Shown in pieces: positions 23,541-30,533 of a DNA stretch of 46,095 nt (position 1 is the first letter of the stretch; the number at the start of each line of letters is the position of its first letter). The stretch is from the IMG/VR virus record IMGVR_UViG_3300035661_000106, positions 1 through 46,095 of that record; one strand, 5' to 3'. The translations under genes and the position numbers were made by a program. The stretch comes from a virus. The notes under the pieces were generated by a model. That model worked only from the letters and a program-made list of their open reading frames with translations, ran no database searches and had not been told where the DNA came from.

Positions 23541-23590
23541 CCCAGAACCCAGGGTCCGATCCAGAAAAGGATCGGGCCCTGGGTTCTGGG
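23541..23590 (-). terminator. Long hairpin, terminator of cassette C
   Basis: CCCAGAACCCAGGGTCCGATCC (23541 onward, 22 nt) pairs with the segment ending at 23590 with one mismatch, around a 6-base loop. No long T tract follows on the minus strand, but the stem is among the strongest in the window. It shares the GATCC-loop-GGATC apex with the terminator at 19818-19858. Confidence 0.75.
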
Positions 23591-23610
23591 CCCGAAGGCC
23601 CAGGCCGCGT

Positions 23611-23925
23611 TCAGGGAAGCGTCAGCCGAACTTCCACCTGACGGCCCCGGTTCGGTTCCACCTGTTCGGTCCCCAGGGGCTTCCCCAGGTCAATGGTGAT
23701 CCAGCGCGTCCCCACGGCCTTGACGTTGTGGAATTCGTTAACCAGATTCAGGCCGTCCAGCCCCGACCCCTGGACGGCTTCGGGCCCGAAGTAGCCCTTG
23801 ATCCTGACCACAGGCTTGACCTTGAAAAGTTTCTTGAAAGTGGCGATCACGCCCTGGATCTCTGTGGCGCTGGGCTGGGTCAGGACAAGGGCCGAGCCAG
23901 TGATCGTGATGGTTCCGGGATTCAT
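23611..23925 (-). CDS. Hypothetical protein of cassette C
   Basis: 104 aa, single gene between operator promoter C and the long hairpin. Start at 23925 follows AAAGG; an upstream in-frame ATG lies inside the promoter. Alpha/beta: 'GTITITGSALVLTQPSATEI' strand-helix, then 'KPVVRIKGYFG' and a beta-rich end. Overall pattern (strand, helix, 'V-x-P-V-V-R-I') recalls the 102-aa protein of the neighbouring cassette, so they may be distant paralogues. Confidence 0.7.
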   Translation of the reverse strand: MNPGTITITGSALVLTQPSATEIQGVIATFKKLFKVKPVVRIKGYFGPEAVQGSGLDGLNLVNEFHNVKAVGTRWITIDLGKPLGTEQVEPNRGRQVEVRLTLP

Positions 23926-23955
23926 CGTCGGGGCCTTTCGTTCGGGTGCGCCCGG

Positions 23956-23984
23956 ACAATACGTCAGCTCTGACGCATGGTCCA
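23956..23984 (-). promoter_or_regulatory. Operator promoter C
   Basis: Minus strand: TGGACC (23984-23979), 17-bp spacer, TATTGT (23961-23956). The spacer contains CGTCAG-CT-CTGACG (plus 23962-23975). Leader CGCACCCGAACGAAAGG follows. Confidence 0.8.
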
Positions 23985-23991
23985 CGTAAAT

Positions 23992-24028
23992 CGACCCCGC
24001 CCCCGAAAATAGATCGGGGGCTGGGTCG
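23992..24028 (-). terminator. Terminator of cassette D
   Basis: CGACCC-C-GCCCCCGA (23992-24006) with TCGGGGGC-T-GGGTCG (24014-24028), 7-base A-rich loop. It follows the 102-aa gene and precedes operator promoter C. Confidence 0.75.
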
Positions 24029-24032
24029 GGGC

Positions 24033-24341
24033 TCAGCGCGCCAGGTGGTATTCGACGATCAGATCCGGGACCTGTTCCGGGACCAGATCCAGCGTTCGGC
24101 CCCCGGTCATGTCCAGACGCACGAACAGGCGCTGGATGACCACGACCCGGCGGGGCTCCTGGAAGGACACGGGAAGGCCCGTCATGACGGCCCGGCGGCT
24201 GACCGTGGGGGCCGCGATCTTGATCAGGGGGTAGCTTCCAGTCAGGGCTTCAAACGCTTCCACCCTGCTCCTGATCGCTTCACAGGTCATGGGCCCGAAG
24301 AAGACGGCCCGGCCTTCCCGGATCTCAATTCGGTTTTTCAC
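24033..24341 (-). CDS. Hypothetical protein, cassette D second gene
   Basis: 102 aa; ATG overlaps the stop of the winged-helix gene (ATGA). Begins with a strand ('NRIEIREGRAVFFGPMTCEA'), a helix and a second strand ('YPLIKIAAPTVSRRA'), then 'RRVVVIQRLFVRLDMTGG'. The layout resembles the 104-aa protein of cassette C. No catalytic motif. Translational coupling suggests it works with the DNA-binding partner. Confidence 0.65.
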   Translation of the reverse strand: MKNRIEIREGRAVFFGPMTCEAIRSRVEAFEALTGSYPLIKIAAPTVSRRAVMTGLPVSFQEPRRVVVIQRLFVRLDMTGGRTLDLVPEQVPDLIVEYHLAR

Positions 24342-24760
24342 AGCTTCCAGATCCGGCGGCCAGCGCCCTGACCTTCGGCCGCGATCACGCGCTCGCCCAG
24401 GAGCATGGCCACAGCGTCACGCCAGACGCTGGAATCCCCGACCACGCCCACGGCCGTTTTCAATTCGCCGGGGCTTTTCTTCGTCCCCTTCGGGTCCAGG
24501 GCGGCCATGATCTTCTGGGCCAGGGCCTGGGTCTTCGTCTGATCCTTCTGGGCCGGGGCGTCAAAGCTGACGTCAATCGTGGCCCCACCCTGGGTCGCTT
24601 GCGTGGCCCCTTCGATGATCAGGGACGCTGACATACCCAGCCCCGAAACGTCATTCCGAAGCGTACTCAGCGCGTCCAGGTATGCCTGGCGAAGCGCCGG
24701 GTTCCTGTCCAGGAGCAGGTTCAGAAGCCACAGCTGATCGGGTTTGATCCAGTCCTTCAT
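24338..24760 (-). CDS. Putative winged-helix DNA-binding protein
   Basis: 140 aa, first gene of cassette D; AAAGGAATT before the ATG. The N-terminal half is helical with a Gln/Thr-rich linker (about 50-80). The C-terminal 50 residues ('KSPGELKTAVGVVGDSSVWR' then 'LLGERVIAAEGQGAGRRIWK') read as a winged helix: recognition helix around S-S-V-W-R, wing strands V-I-A-A-E-G. As the gene nearest the control region it is one of three candidates for the protein that binds CGTCAG-N2-CTGACG; autoregulation would then be built in. Confidence 0.65.
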   Translation of the reverse strand: MKDWIKPDQLWLLNLLLDRNPALRQAYLDALSTLRNDVSGLGMSASLIIEGATQATQGGATIDVSFDAPAQKDQTKTQALAQKIMAALDPKGTKKSPGELKTAVGVVGDSSVWRDAVAMLLGERVIAAEGQGAGRRIWKL

Positions 24761-24788
24761 AGTCTCAATTCCTTTCGGGTGAGCCGGG

Positions 24789-24817
24789 ACAATACGTCAG
24801 CCCTGACGCATGGTCAA
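24789..24817 (-). promoter_or_regulatory. Operator promoter D
   Basis: Minus strand: TTGACC (24817-24812), 17-bp spacer, TATTGT (24794-24789). The spacer contains CGTCAG-CC-CTGACG (plus 24795-24808). It drives the winged-helix gene and the 102-aa gene, and has the best -35 match of the TGGACC/TTGACC group. Confidence 0.8.
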
Positions 24818-24824
24818 GGGTCTG

Positions 24825-24842
24825 GATCCAGAATTCTGGATC
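24825..24842. repeat. 18-bp perfect palindrome
   Basis: GATCCAGAATTCTGGATC. It lies 8 bases upstream of the -35 of operator promoter D. No loop and no T tract, so a protein-binding site is likelier than a terminator. Confidence 0.7.
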
Positions 24843-24918
24843 GCCGATCGGTGTAGGTAAAGGTCACACTTCCCCGACCCTGGCCAGGGCTGGCTGTCCT
24901 ACATCATCCCACGTCCAG

Positions 24919-24999
24919 GGCTCTGGCCATGTACTGAAGGTCGCGCCAGAGGTCCAGATCGGGGCCGGCTCTGGCCAGGCTCTGACCATGGCCAGAGCC
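24919..24999. repeat. 11-bp iterons (GGCTCTGGCCA)
   Basis: Exact copies at 24919-24929 and 24967-24977, a one-mismatch copy (GGCTCTGACCA) at 24978-24988, and an exact inverted copy (TGGCCAGAGCC) at 24989-24999. The last three abut without gaps. More partial CTGGCCA copies occur at about 24888, 25010, 25057 and 25183. Confidence 0.75.
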
Positions 25000-25308
25000 T
25001 GAACATGACCTGGCCATGCCTACGCCGATCGGTCGATTTGCTCAGTTCCAGTCCTTCTGGCCACTAGTGGAGTAAAACCTATTAAGAAAGCCCAAAATCT
25101 TCGATCTGTCTTACATGAGAATACATTTTATAGAAATCGGGGGGGTCCTTAAAGGTCTTTAGACACGCTGGACAGGCCATCCCTGGCCATAGCTACCGCG
25201 CGCCAGAGCCCCGAGCCTGGCCGGATACGTAGCTTAGAAAACTAAGATTCGTCCAGGGCGTGGATTCGGCGTTGACGCCGGCCCTGAAATACTTCCTAGT
25301 GGGGGACC

Positions 25309-25605
25309 ATGACTCGCAAGGAAGCCAATCAAGCCTTCGGCCAGGTCCTGAGCCAGTTCAGAGCCAGGGCGGGAAAGACCCAGGCCCAGACGGCCGAAGC
25401 CCTGGGCGTGGACCCGGCCACGATCGCGAACTGGGAGAACGCCAGGGCCGAGCCCAGGGCGTCCCACGTCATGCGTCTGGCGCTGTTCTTCGGGATCCAG
25501 GTCGTGGACCTGTTCCAGGCCCTGACGGATACGCTGAACGGGTCCAGCCCTGTTCCCCCGCCCCCGGAATCCTACGCGGGGCCGATCACGGGTTCACGGG
25601 TCTAG
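25309..25605 (+). CDS. XRE/Cro-type HTH regulator
   Basis: 98 aa, GGGGGA before the ATG. Residues about 8-62 are a typical HTH: 'VLSQFRARAGKTQAQTAEAL', then 'GVDPATIANWENARAEPRA' with the recognition helix A-T-I-A-N-W-E-N. The C-terminal part is Pro-rich. First gene of the plus-strand early operon, next to the control region, so it probably regulates the early switch and may bind the 24.8-25.3 kb sites. Its TAG overlaps the GTG of the methylase (TAGTG). Confidence 0.85.
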   Translation: MTRKEANQAFGQVLSQFRARAGKTQAQTAEALGVDPATIANWENARAEPRASHVMRLALFFGIQVVDLFQALTDTLNGSSPVPPPPESYAGPITGSRV

Positions 25606-26381
25606 TGCAATACCTGGGCGGAAAATCTAAGTGGGGCCGCCAGATCGTGGACGTGATCGAACCCTGGCGGGAACCCGGGGCGCTATTTGTCGACGTGTTC
25701 ACGGGGGCGCTAAACGTGGTCCGGCATGCGAAGGCCCCCCGGATCGCTCTGGATCTTTGCCTTCCCCTGATCACGACCCTTCGGGCCACCCAGGCCGGCT
25801 GGGTTCCACCTGAGAGCGTCAGCCCTGAGCTATACGCCAGCGTAAAGGCGAACCCGAACCCCCAGGATCCACTGACGGCGTTCGTCATGTTCGGCCGCTC
25901 TTATGGGGGGAAGTGGGGCGGGGGTTACATGCCGGATTTCAGGCAAGTAAACCGCAAAAACGATGCTCGAAATAAGGTAGAAAAAAGCGGCCAATGGGTC
26001 GCACATTCGACAGTGAAAAAACTCCTGGACTGTCGGGATCTGGAATTGTTCCACCTGGACTACCGCCAGATCCCCGACCCGCCCCCGGGGACGATCATGT
26101 ATGCGGATCCACCATACGAAGGAACGACGGCATATAACGGCGTCCCGGCCTTCGATCCCCAGGAATTCTGGGCCCATGCCCTGTGGTGGCACAAATGCGG
26201 CGCGCTGGTCTTCGTTTCGGAAGGGGCAGGAGCCAGGCCGCCAGCTGACTGGCTGGTATTCAAAGAGTGGGATCAGCAATCCGCCCTGGCGTCAGATAAG
26301 ACCCGGCGAAGGACTGAACGCCTTTACGTTCACAGGTTCAGCCCCATGGGCCTGAGCATTCAAGGGGGCCCCTGTGTCTGA
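25605..26381 (+). CDS. Dam-like adenine methyltransferase (D12 class)
   Basis: 258 aa. The GTG at 25605 is chosen because the protein then starts at 'QYLGGKSKWG', the N-terminal SAM-binding motif of the D12 class, and because of the TAGTG overlap; upstream sequence in this frame overlaps the XRE gene and reads as an antisense-like Arg/Gly-rich string. 'VDVFTGALNVVRHAKAPRIA' and the catalytic 'YADPPYEGTTAY' (about 164-175) complete the family. Expected to methylate adenine, plausibly in GATC, which is very frequent in this genome. Confidence 0.85.
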   Translation: MQYLGGKSKWGRQIVDVIEPWREPGALFVDVFTGALNVVRHAKAPRIALDLCLPLITTLRATQAGWVPPESVSPELYASVKANPNPQDPLTAFVMFGRSYGGKWGGGYMPDFRQVNRKNDARNKVEKSGQWVAHSTVKKLLDCRDLELFHLDYRQIPDPPPGTIMYADPPYEGTTAYNGVPAFDPQEFWAHALWWHKCGALVFVSEGAGARPPADWLVFKEWDQQSALASDKTRRRTERLYVHRFSPMGLSIQGGPCV

Positions 26382-28803
26382 CGATACCGTCCGATTCTCT
26401 GTCTTTCACCATGCGAAGGACGGGATCCCGAAGGCCGGCGGCCCCATGCCCTGGGCCCAGTTCGTGGCCGGGCTCGGCCCCTGTCATCGTTTCGACGTGG
26501 CCGATAAGAAAAAGGTCCCCATGTTCAGCCCGGCGGAATTCAAACCCGGGCTTCCACGAATCGGTAAGAACGTGGTCAGGGTCTGGTTCGGCGTCCTGGA
26601 TCTGGACATGGTCACGGCCGATCAGCTGGCCGAAGTGTGCGGCAAACTGGAAGGGCTGGACGCTGTTCTATACACGTCCTGGCGTCATCCGTTGACGGCC
26701 GCCCAGGGTCTCTGGCGGGTCCGTGTCTGTGTTCGCCTCTCACGGCCGATCGAACCCCCAGAGTGGCCGTCATTCTGGCTGAGCTTTTCGGCCCACTTCT
26801 GTGGCCTGAACGATCCGTCAGACAAGGACATTAACCGCTGTTACTTCGGGCCCAGCGCCCCGCCGGGAACTGATCCCCGGCTCTGTCACTTCGTCACGTT
26901 CCAGGGCGGCCCCTTGCAGGTCGACACGATCACCGATCACAGCTTCGGCCGAAGCACGGCCAGCAAGGCTGACAAGGTGACCCGGGAACGGCTCGAACGC
27001 CTGGCCCAGCGCTGGAAGAAGTCCAGGGACGGTTATCGATCCGAACTGGGGGAAATGCTGGCGAAACTGTGCAAGGGCCTTCCCTACGCTGACGCCGGGA
27101 ATCGGGACAATGCCACGTTTCAGCTTTGCCAGGACCTGGCGAAGGAACTTCCAGACGCTGACCACGCATCGATCGCGGCCCACTTCGCCCAGTCCTTGCA
27201 GGTCATGCCAGGACGCGACGCGATCACGGAAGCTGACGTGATCGCAAAGCTCGAACGGGCCGCGGAAAAGGTCATGGCTGAGACCCTGGCCCAGGAGCAG
27301 ATCCAGATCGCCGAAGGGAAGCTCAGGATTCGACAGGCGTTCGCACACATAGACCCAGAGCGAGACTACCCCTACCGGGAAACCGAACTGGACGCCATGG
27401 CCCTGACGTGCGCTTGCACGCGCGAAGAACTCAGGAAGCGCTGGGTGATTCAGCGAAGGACCACGTTCTATGTTCTGGGCCCCGGGGGGACGTATTCCCC
27501 GGCCTACTCTGACAAGGACGTCGGGAACGCGATCCTTCGTGACCTGGCCCCGGCCGTGTCAGCTGGCGTGGATCTCTGGACCCAGGGCCAGACGGGCGAG
27601 TCAGTACGTAAGGGTCTTCCAGCGATCATGGGTGAATTCGGGTCCGTGGCCACTGACTACGTCCAGGACCTTCGGGCCCAGGTGGCCAGGTATGACGCCA
27701 GCCAGCGAACCTTCATTGACGCCCCCTGTCCCCTTCGGCCGCTGACGCCGGCTTATGATCAGGATGTAGCTGACTGGCTGTCCGTGGCCATGGGTGACAA
27801 TCTCCCAGACGTTCTGAACTGGATCGCCCAGGTCACGAACCTGGATCAGATTTGCGCCGCCCTCATGCTGACAGGGGCCCCCGGGATCGGGAAAACGCTC
27901 CTGGCCCTGGGGCTGTCCAGGCTCTGGACCACGAACCAGCCCACGGACCTGGATTCGGCCCTGGGGGACTGGAACGATTCGATCAGCCGCTGTCCCCTGA
28001 TTCTGGCTGACGAACAGTTACCGAAGGACTGGCGGGGCCACGGCCGAACGGCCGAGCTTCGACAGTTTATCGCGGCCAGGTCCCGACCCTTCAAAAAGCG
28101 CTATCATGACGAAGGAACGATCATCGGGGCGATCCGGCTGATCATTACTGGCAATAACGAAGACATGCTGGGCCTTTCAGAGCATTTGACGGCCCACGAC
28201 ATTGAAGCGATCGGCGATCGGTTCTATCACGTCAGGGTTCGTCCAGAGGCTGGCGAATTCCTGACCATGGTTGACACGGCCCGGCTAGTCCAGGGCGAAG
28301 GGATCGCCCGTCACGCGCTCTGGCTTCGGGATAACTACCCCGTCCAGCGAAATGGCCGCTTCCTGGTCAAGTCTCCTGACCGTGAGTTTTACCGCGGCCT
28401 AGCTACCCGGGCCGGCATTCGCTCAGCTGTCCTTCAATGGCTGATCGGTTACCTGAAATCCCCGGGTCGGATCGACACTCGGGGGGACCTGGACGTCAGG
28501 GTCAAGGACGGGGGCCTATACGTCAAATCCCAGGCCGTCCTGGATTCATGGGCGATCTACGTCACGAATGAACCCGTTCCCCCGACCGGGAAGCTAGCCC
28601 AGGCGATCGGCGAACTGTCCACGAAGCGGGAACACTTGACGAAGCCCGGGGGTAAATCCGCCCACTATCGGCTAATCGACCCGGATCACCTTCACGCCTG
28701 GGCCAAACAGACCGGGTTCGCTGAGCGGGAAGAAATCGATCAGGCCCTGAGCGTCGACACGGAAACCCGGATCCGGGCCCTGATCAAGGTCCCGGGCATG
28801 TAG
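26374..28803 (+). CDS. Primase-helicase: PrimPol-like plus VapE/SF3 helicase
   Basis: 809 aa from a GTG overlapping the methylase stop. Residues about 70-190 resemble archaeo-eukaryotic primases ('WFGVLDLDMVTADQL', then 'VLYTSWRHPLTAAQGLWRVR'). About 480-680 is a VapE/D5-type helicase: Walker A 'MLTGAPGIGKTLLALGLSRL' (about 497-516), then 'PLILADEQLPKDWRGHGRT' and 'AIRLIITGNNEDMLGLSEHL'. The C-terminus holds a winged-helix-like segment. It should prime and unwind at the phage origin, which is probably the iteron region upstream. Confidence 0.88.
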   Translation: MSDDTVRFSVFHHAKDGIPKAGGPMPWAQFVAGLGPCHRFDVADKKKVPMFSPAEFKPGLPRIGKNVVRVWFGVLDLDMVTADQLAEVCGKLEGLDAVLYTSWRHPLTAAQGLWRVRVCVRLSRPIEPPEWPSFWLSFSAHFCGLNDPSDKDINRCYFGPSAPPGTDPRLCHFVTFQGGPLQVDTITDHSFGRSTASKADKVTRERLERLAQRWKKSRDGYRSELGEMLAKLCKGLPYADAGNRDNATFQLCQDLAKELPDADHASIAAHFAQSLQVMPGRDAITEADVIAKLERAAEKVMAETLAQEQIQIAEGKLRIRQAFAHIDPERDYPYRETELDAMALTCACTREELRKRWVIQRRTTFYVLGPGGTYSPAYSDKDVGNAILRDLAPAVSAGVDLWTQGQTGESVRKGLPAIMGEFGSVATDYVQDLRAQVARYDASQRTFIDAPCPLRPLTPAYDQDVADWLSVAMGDNLPDVLNWIAQVTNLDQICAALMLTGAPGIGKTLLALGLSRLWTTNQPTDLDSALGDWNDSISRCPLILADEQLPKDWRGHGRTAELRQFIAARSRPFKKRYHDEGTIIGAIRLIITGNNEDMLGLSEHLTAHDIEAIGDRFYHVRVRPEAGEFLTMVDTARLVQGEGIARHALWLRDNYPVQRNGRFLVKSPDREFYRGLATRAGIRSAVLQWLIGYLKSPGRIDTRGDLDVRVKDGGLYVKSQAVLDSWAIYVTNEPVPPTGKLAQAIGELSTKREHLTKPGGKSAHYRLIDPDHLHAWAKQTGFAEREEIDQALSVDTETRIRALIKVPGM

Positions 28804-28879
28804 GGAAACGCCCCACCTAAATTAGTTCAGGTCGAAAAAACGCTGGACTGGACGGCCGGGAAAACTTAGATTCAGCGAA

Positions 28880-28898
28880 CCCCCGGACGGCCCGGGGG
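28880..28898 (+). terminator. GC hairpin after primase gene
   Basis: CCCCCGG (28880-28886), 5-base loop, CCGGGGG (28892-28898); the alternative outer pairing GAACCC/GGGTTC is also possible. No T tract, so a weak or factor-dependent terminator at best. Confidence 0.4.
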
Positions 28899-28914
28899 CC
28901 GGGTTCAGTTTCAA

Positions 28915-28929
28915 TGACACGAAGTGTCA
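28915..28929. repeat. Short hairpin TGACAC-GAA-GTGTCA
   Basis: A perfect 6-bp stem with a 3-base loop. It could be an operator or a small RNA hairpin; it does not match the CGTCAG operator. Confidence 0.4.
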
Positions 28930-29033
28930 GCGGGGCGTTTGCTTCGTATGGGCGTTTAACGGGGCGGCCTGTTACTCGCGGCCTGTGGAATCCAGGCGCT
29001 GACCCATCGCTCTAGGCCAGGCGATAGATAGGT

Positions 29034-29060
29034 GGAACGGTTTACGACCTTCGCCGTTCC
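29034..29060 (+). repeat. Inverted repeat upstream of tRNA-like element
   Basis: GGAACGG (29034-29040), 13-base loop, CCGTTCC (29054-29060), ending just before the tRNA-like element. Confidence 0.45.
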
Positions 29061-29061
29061 C

Positions 29062-29135
29062 CTGCTAGCCAGTGTCGACTAATTGGAAGGTCAGCCCAGG
29101 CATGGGCTACCCGGGTTCGATTCCCGGCCTGGCAC
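29062..29135 (+). tRNA. tRNA-like element with defective anticodon arm
   Basis: A canonical T arm is clear: CCGGG-TTCGATT-CCCGG. A normal D arm also fits (GACT-AATTGGAA-GGTC, with the conserved GG in the loop). Between them GCCCA-GGCA-TGGGC forms a perfect stem but leaves only a 4-base loop where a 7-base anticodon loop belongs, and no U33. The acceptor stem is partial (GCCAG/CTGGC, or TGCTAGC/CCTGGCA with a mismatch). The 3' end is ACGAA, so CCA is not encoded. It is either a decayed tRNA gene or a tRNA mimic; I would not assign an amino acid. Confidence 0.5.
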
Positions 29136-29171
29136 GAATTCAGAATCAGGATCTAGTAAAGGACCACGGCC

Positions 29172-30521
29172 ATGGCGGGAAAGAATTCACAGGCTCAGTT
29201 CAAAGAAACCTGGGGTGCTTCGTCCACGACCACGATCGGGGCCGTGTCCCCGGAATCGATCCTGATCGTGGGTCACGATATCCCCCTGGATGACACTAAC
29301 CAGGATTGCTGGGACGAAGCCCGGCTGATCTGGTCCCTGGCGAACCCGATCGACCCCCAGCACGTTATCACCCGTCTGGACCTGGGCGGGAAGATCCCGG
29401 CCGTGGACGTGATCAAGCGCGACGGGAAGATCCTGGCCGTGGACGGCCGGCGGCGCATCATTGCGGCCAGGGCCGCGAACAGGCTGATTCTGGCCGGCGG
29501 GGGTTCCCCCGACGAATTGATCGAAATCCAGATCATTCCCCTGAATAAAGGGGCTGACGTGGAAGTGTGCGTCAGGGGCCCGAACGCGGGCCGGCTGGAC
29601 GATCCGCCCTACGTCAGCGCGAAGAACGCGGCCAGGCTCAGGGCTCGGGGGAAGGACAACGCCCAGATCGCCCAGATCATGGTAGTGACGCCGATCAGCG
29701 TCACGAACTGGTTCTTTTACCTGGACGTGGACCCGGCGATCCGGGCCATGGTCGAAGATCCGAACCTGAACAAATCGGATCGCCTTCCGTTCGCCATGGT
29801 CGTGGAACTGGGGAAGCTGTGTAACCCGGCCGATCCCGACGATTCCAGGGGCCCGGAACAGTATCAGCGCCAGGCCACGGCTCTGGACTACCTTCGACGC
29901 ACGAACGCCCCCCTGACGGGCGAACGGGGCCGGGAGAACGCGAAGGCCGTGGTTCGGGCCCTCATGTCTGGCGAGGCGTTGAACCTTCCCCGTTCGCCGA
30001 ATGACGAAGACGAACAGGACGGGCCGATCCTGATCCAGGTCCCGCCGGGGACGCCGGGGATCGAAGGACTGACGGGCCAGGATCAAGGCGTGACGGGTTC
30101 GGCCGAAGCCCAGGCCCTGGCGTCCCAGCCCGGCGCAATTCGTCAGCGTGGGGGCGCTACGGGTCAGCGCGGCCCCACGCTCAGCCAGGGCTGGCACTTG
30201 ACCAGCCGGGCCATGCGAGAAGTCTTCGCCCGAATCGAGCCCACGGCCGGCCAGCCCCTGAAAACCGAAGCCGATCGGGTCGCTTATGCCGTGCTGGCTG
30301 TGGTCACGGGCCAGGACCCGCACGGCGACGGCCTGAAAGACTGGCCCTACATCCAGAACGCTTTCAAGGGCGTGGTTCGGTCCCCCGTGATCGACCCGGA
30401 CAAGTGCCAGAACCCGACCTGTGATCGGGGCCATGACACGAAGCGAAAGGACACTTGCAAGAAATGCGAGGGGACGGGGAAGGCCCCCGCCCCGAAGCCG
30501 GCGGCGGGGAAGAAGAAGTGA
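29172..30521 (+). CDS. ParB-like nuclease-fold protein with zinc knuckle
   Basis: 449 aa. About 60-105 carries the ParB/Srx pattern ('GGKIPAVDVIKRDGKILAVD' followed by 'GRRRIIAARAANR'). About 140-170 reads as an HTH ('ARLRARGKDNAQIAQIMVVT'). The middle (about 255-330) is a Gln/Gly-rich linker. The C-terminus has C-x4-C ... C-x2-C ('CQNPTCDRG', 'CKKCEGTG') and a Lys/Pro tail. No ParA accompanies it, so a transcription or replication regulator is likelier than plasmid-style partition. Confidence 0.8.
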   Translation: MAGKNSQAQFKETWGASSTTTIGAVSPESILIVGHDIPLDDTNQDCWDEARLIWSLANPIDPQHVITRLDLGGKIPAVDVIKRDGKILAVDGRRRIIAARAANRLILAGGGSPDELIEIQIIPLNKGADVEVCVRGPNAGRLDDPPYVSAKNAARLRARGKDNAQIAQIMVVTPISVTNWFFYLDVDPAIRAMVEDPNLNKSDRLPFAMVVELGKLCNPADPDDSRGPEQYQRQATALDYLRRTNAPLTGERGRENAKAVVRALMSGEALNLPRSPNDEDEQDGPILIQVPPGTPGIEGLTGQDQGVTGSAEAQALASQPGAIRQRGGATGQRGPTLSQGWHLTSRAMREVFARIEPTAGQPLKTEADRVAYAVLAVVTGQDPHGDGLKDWPYIQNAFKGVVRSPVIDPDKCQNPTCDRGHDTKRKDTCKKCEGTGKAPAPKPAAGKKK

Positions 30522-30533
30522 AGGGAGATCACC

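Larger units (their letters stand above)
24761..25308. other. Non-coding control region, candidate replication origin
   Basis: About 550 bases with no convincing gene, between divergent minus- and plus-strand operons. In order: operator promoter D, an 18-bp palindrome, 11-bp iterons of GGCTCTGGCCA (24919-24999), the palindrome CCACTAGTGG (25061-25070), an AT-rich stretch (about 25070-25150, unlike the rest of the genome), a TGGCCA-rich part and CTTAG-AAAA-CTAAG (25233-25246). Iterons beside an easily melted AT-rich region next to a primase operon fit an origin; repressor operators are the alternative. Confidence 0.55.
28804..29171. other. Non-coding leader with structured elements
   Basis: A 368-base gap between the primase gene and the ParB-like gene. 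It contains a 7-bp GC hairpin (28880-28898), the hairpin TGACAC-GAA-GTGTCA (28915-28929), a GGAACGG/CCGTTCC inverted repeat (29034-29060) and a tRNA-like element (about 29062-29135). No ORF of note. AAAACTTAGATTC (28861-28873) nearly repeats AAAACTAAGATTC at 25238-25250. Confidence 0.6.

Noticed and set aside
24825-24842. 18-bp palindrome as a rho-independent terminator
   Set aside because: It has no loop and no T tract and lies upstream of a promoter, not behind a gene.
25260-25604. 115-residue N-terminal extension of the Dam-like methylase
   Set aside because: It overlaps the XRE gene in another frame and reads as low-information Gly/Arg/Pro sequence; the GTG at 25605 starts exactly at the family motif.
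29062-29135. attP site made of a host tRNA 3' end
   Set aside because: The D arm as well as the T arm is present, and no integrase gene is found anywhere in the circle.
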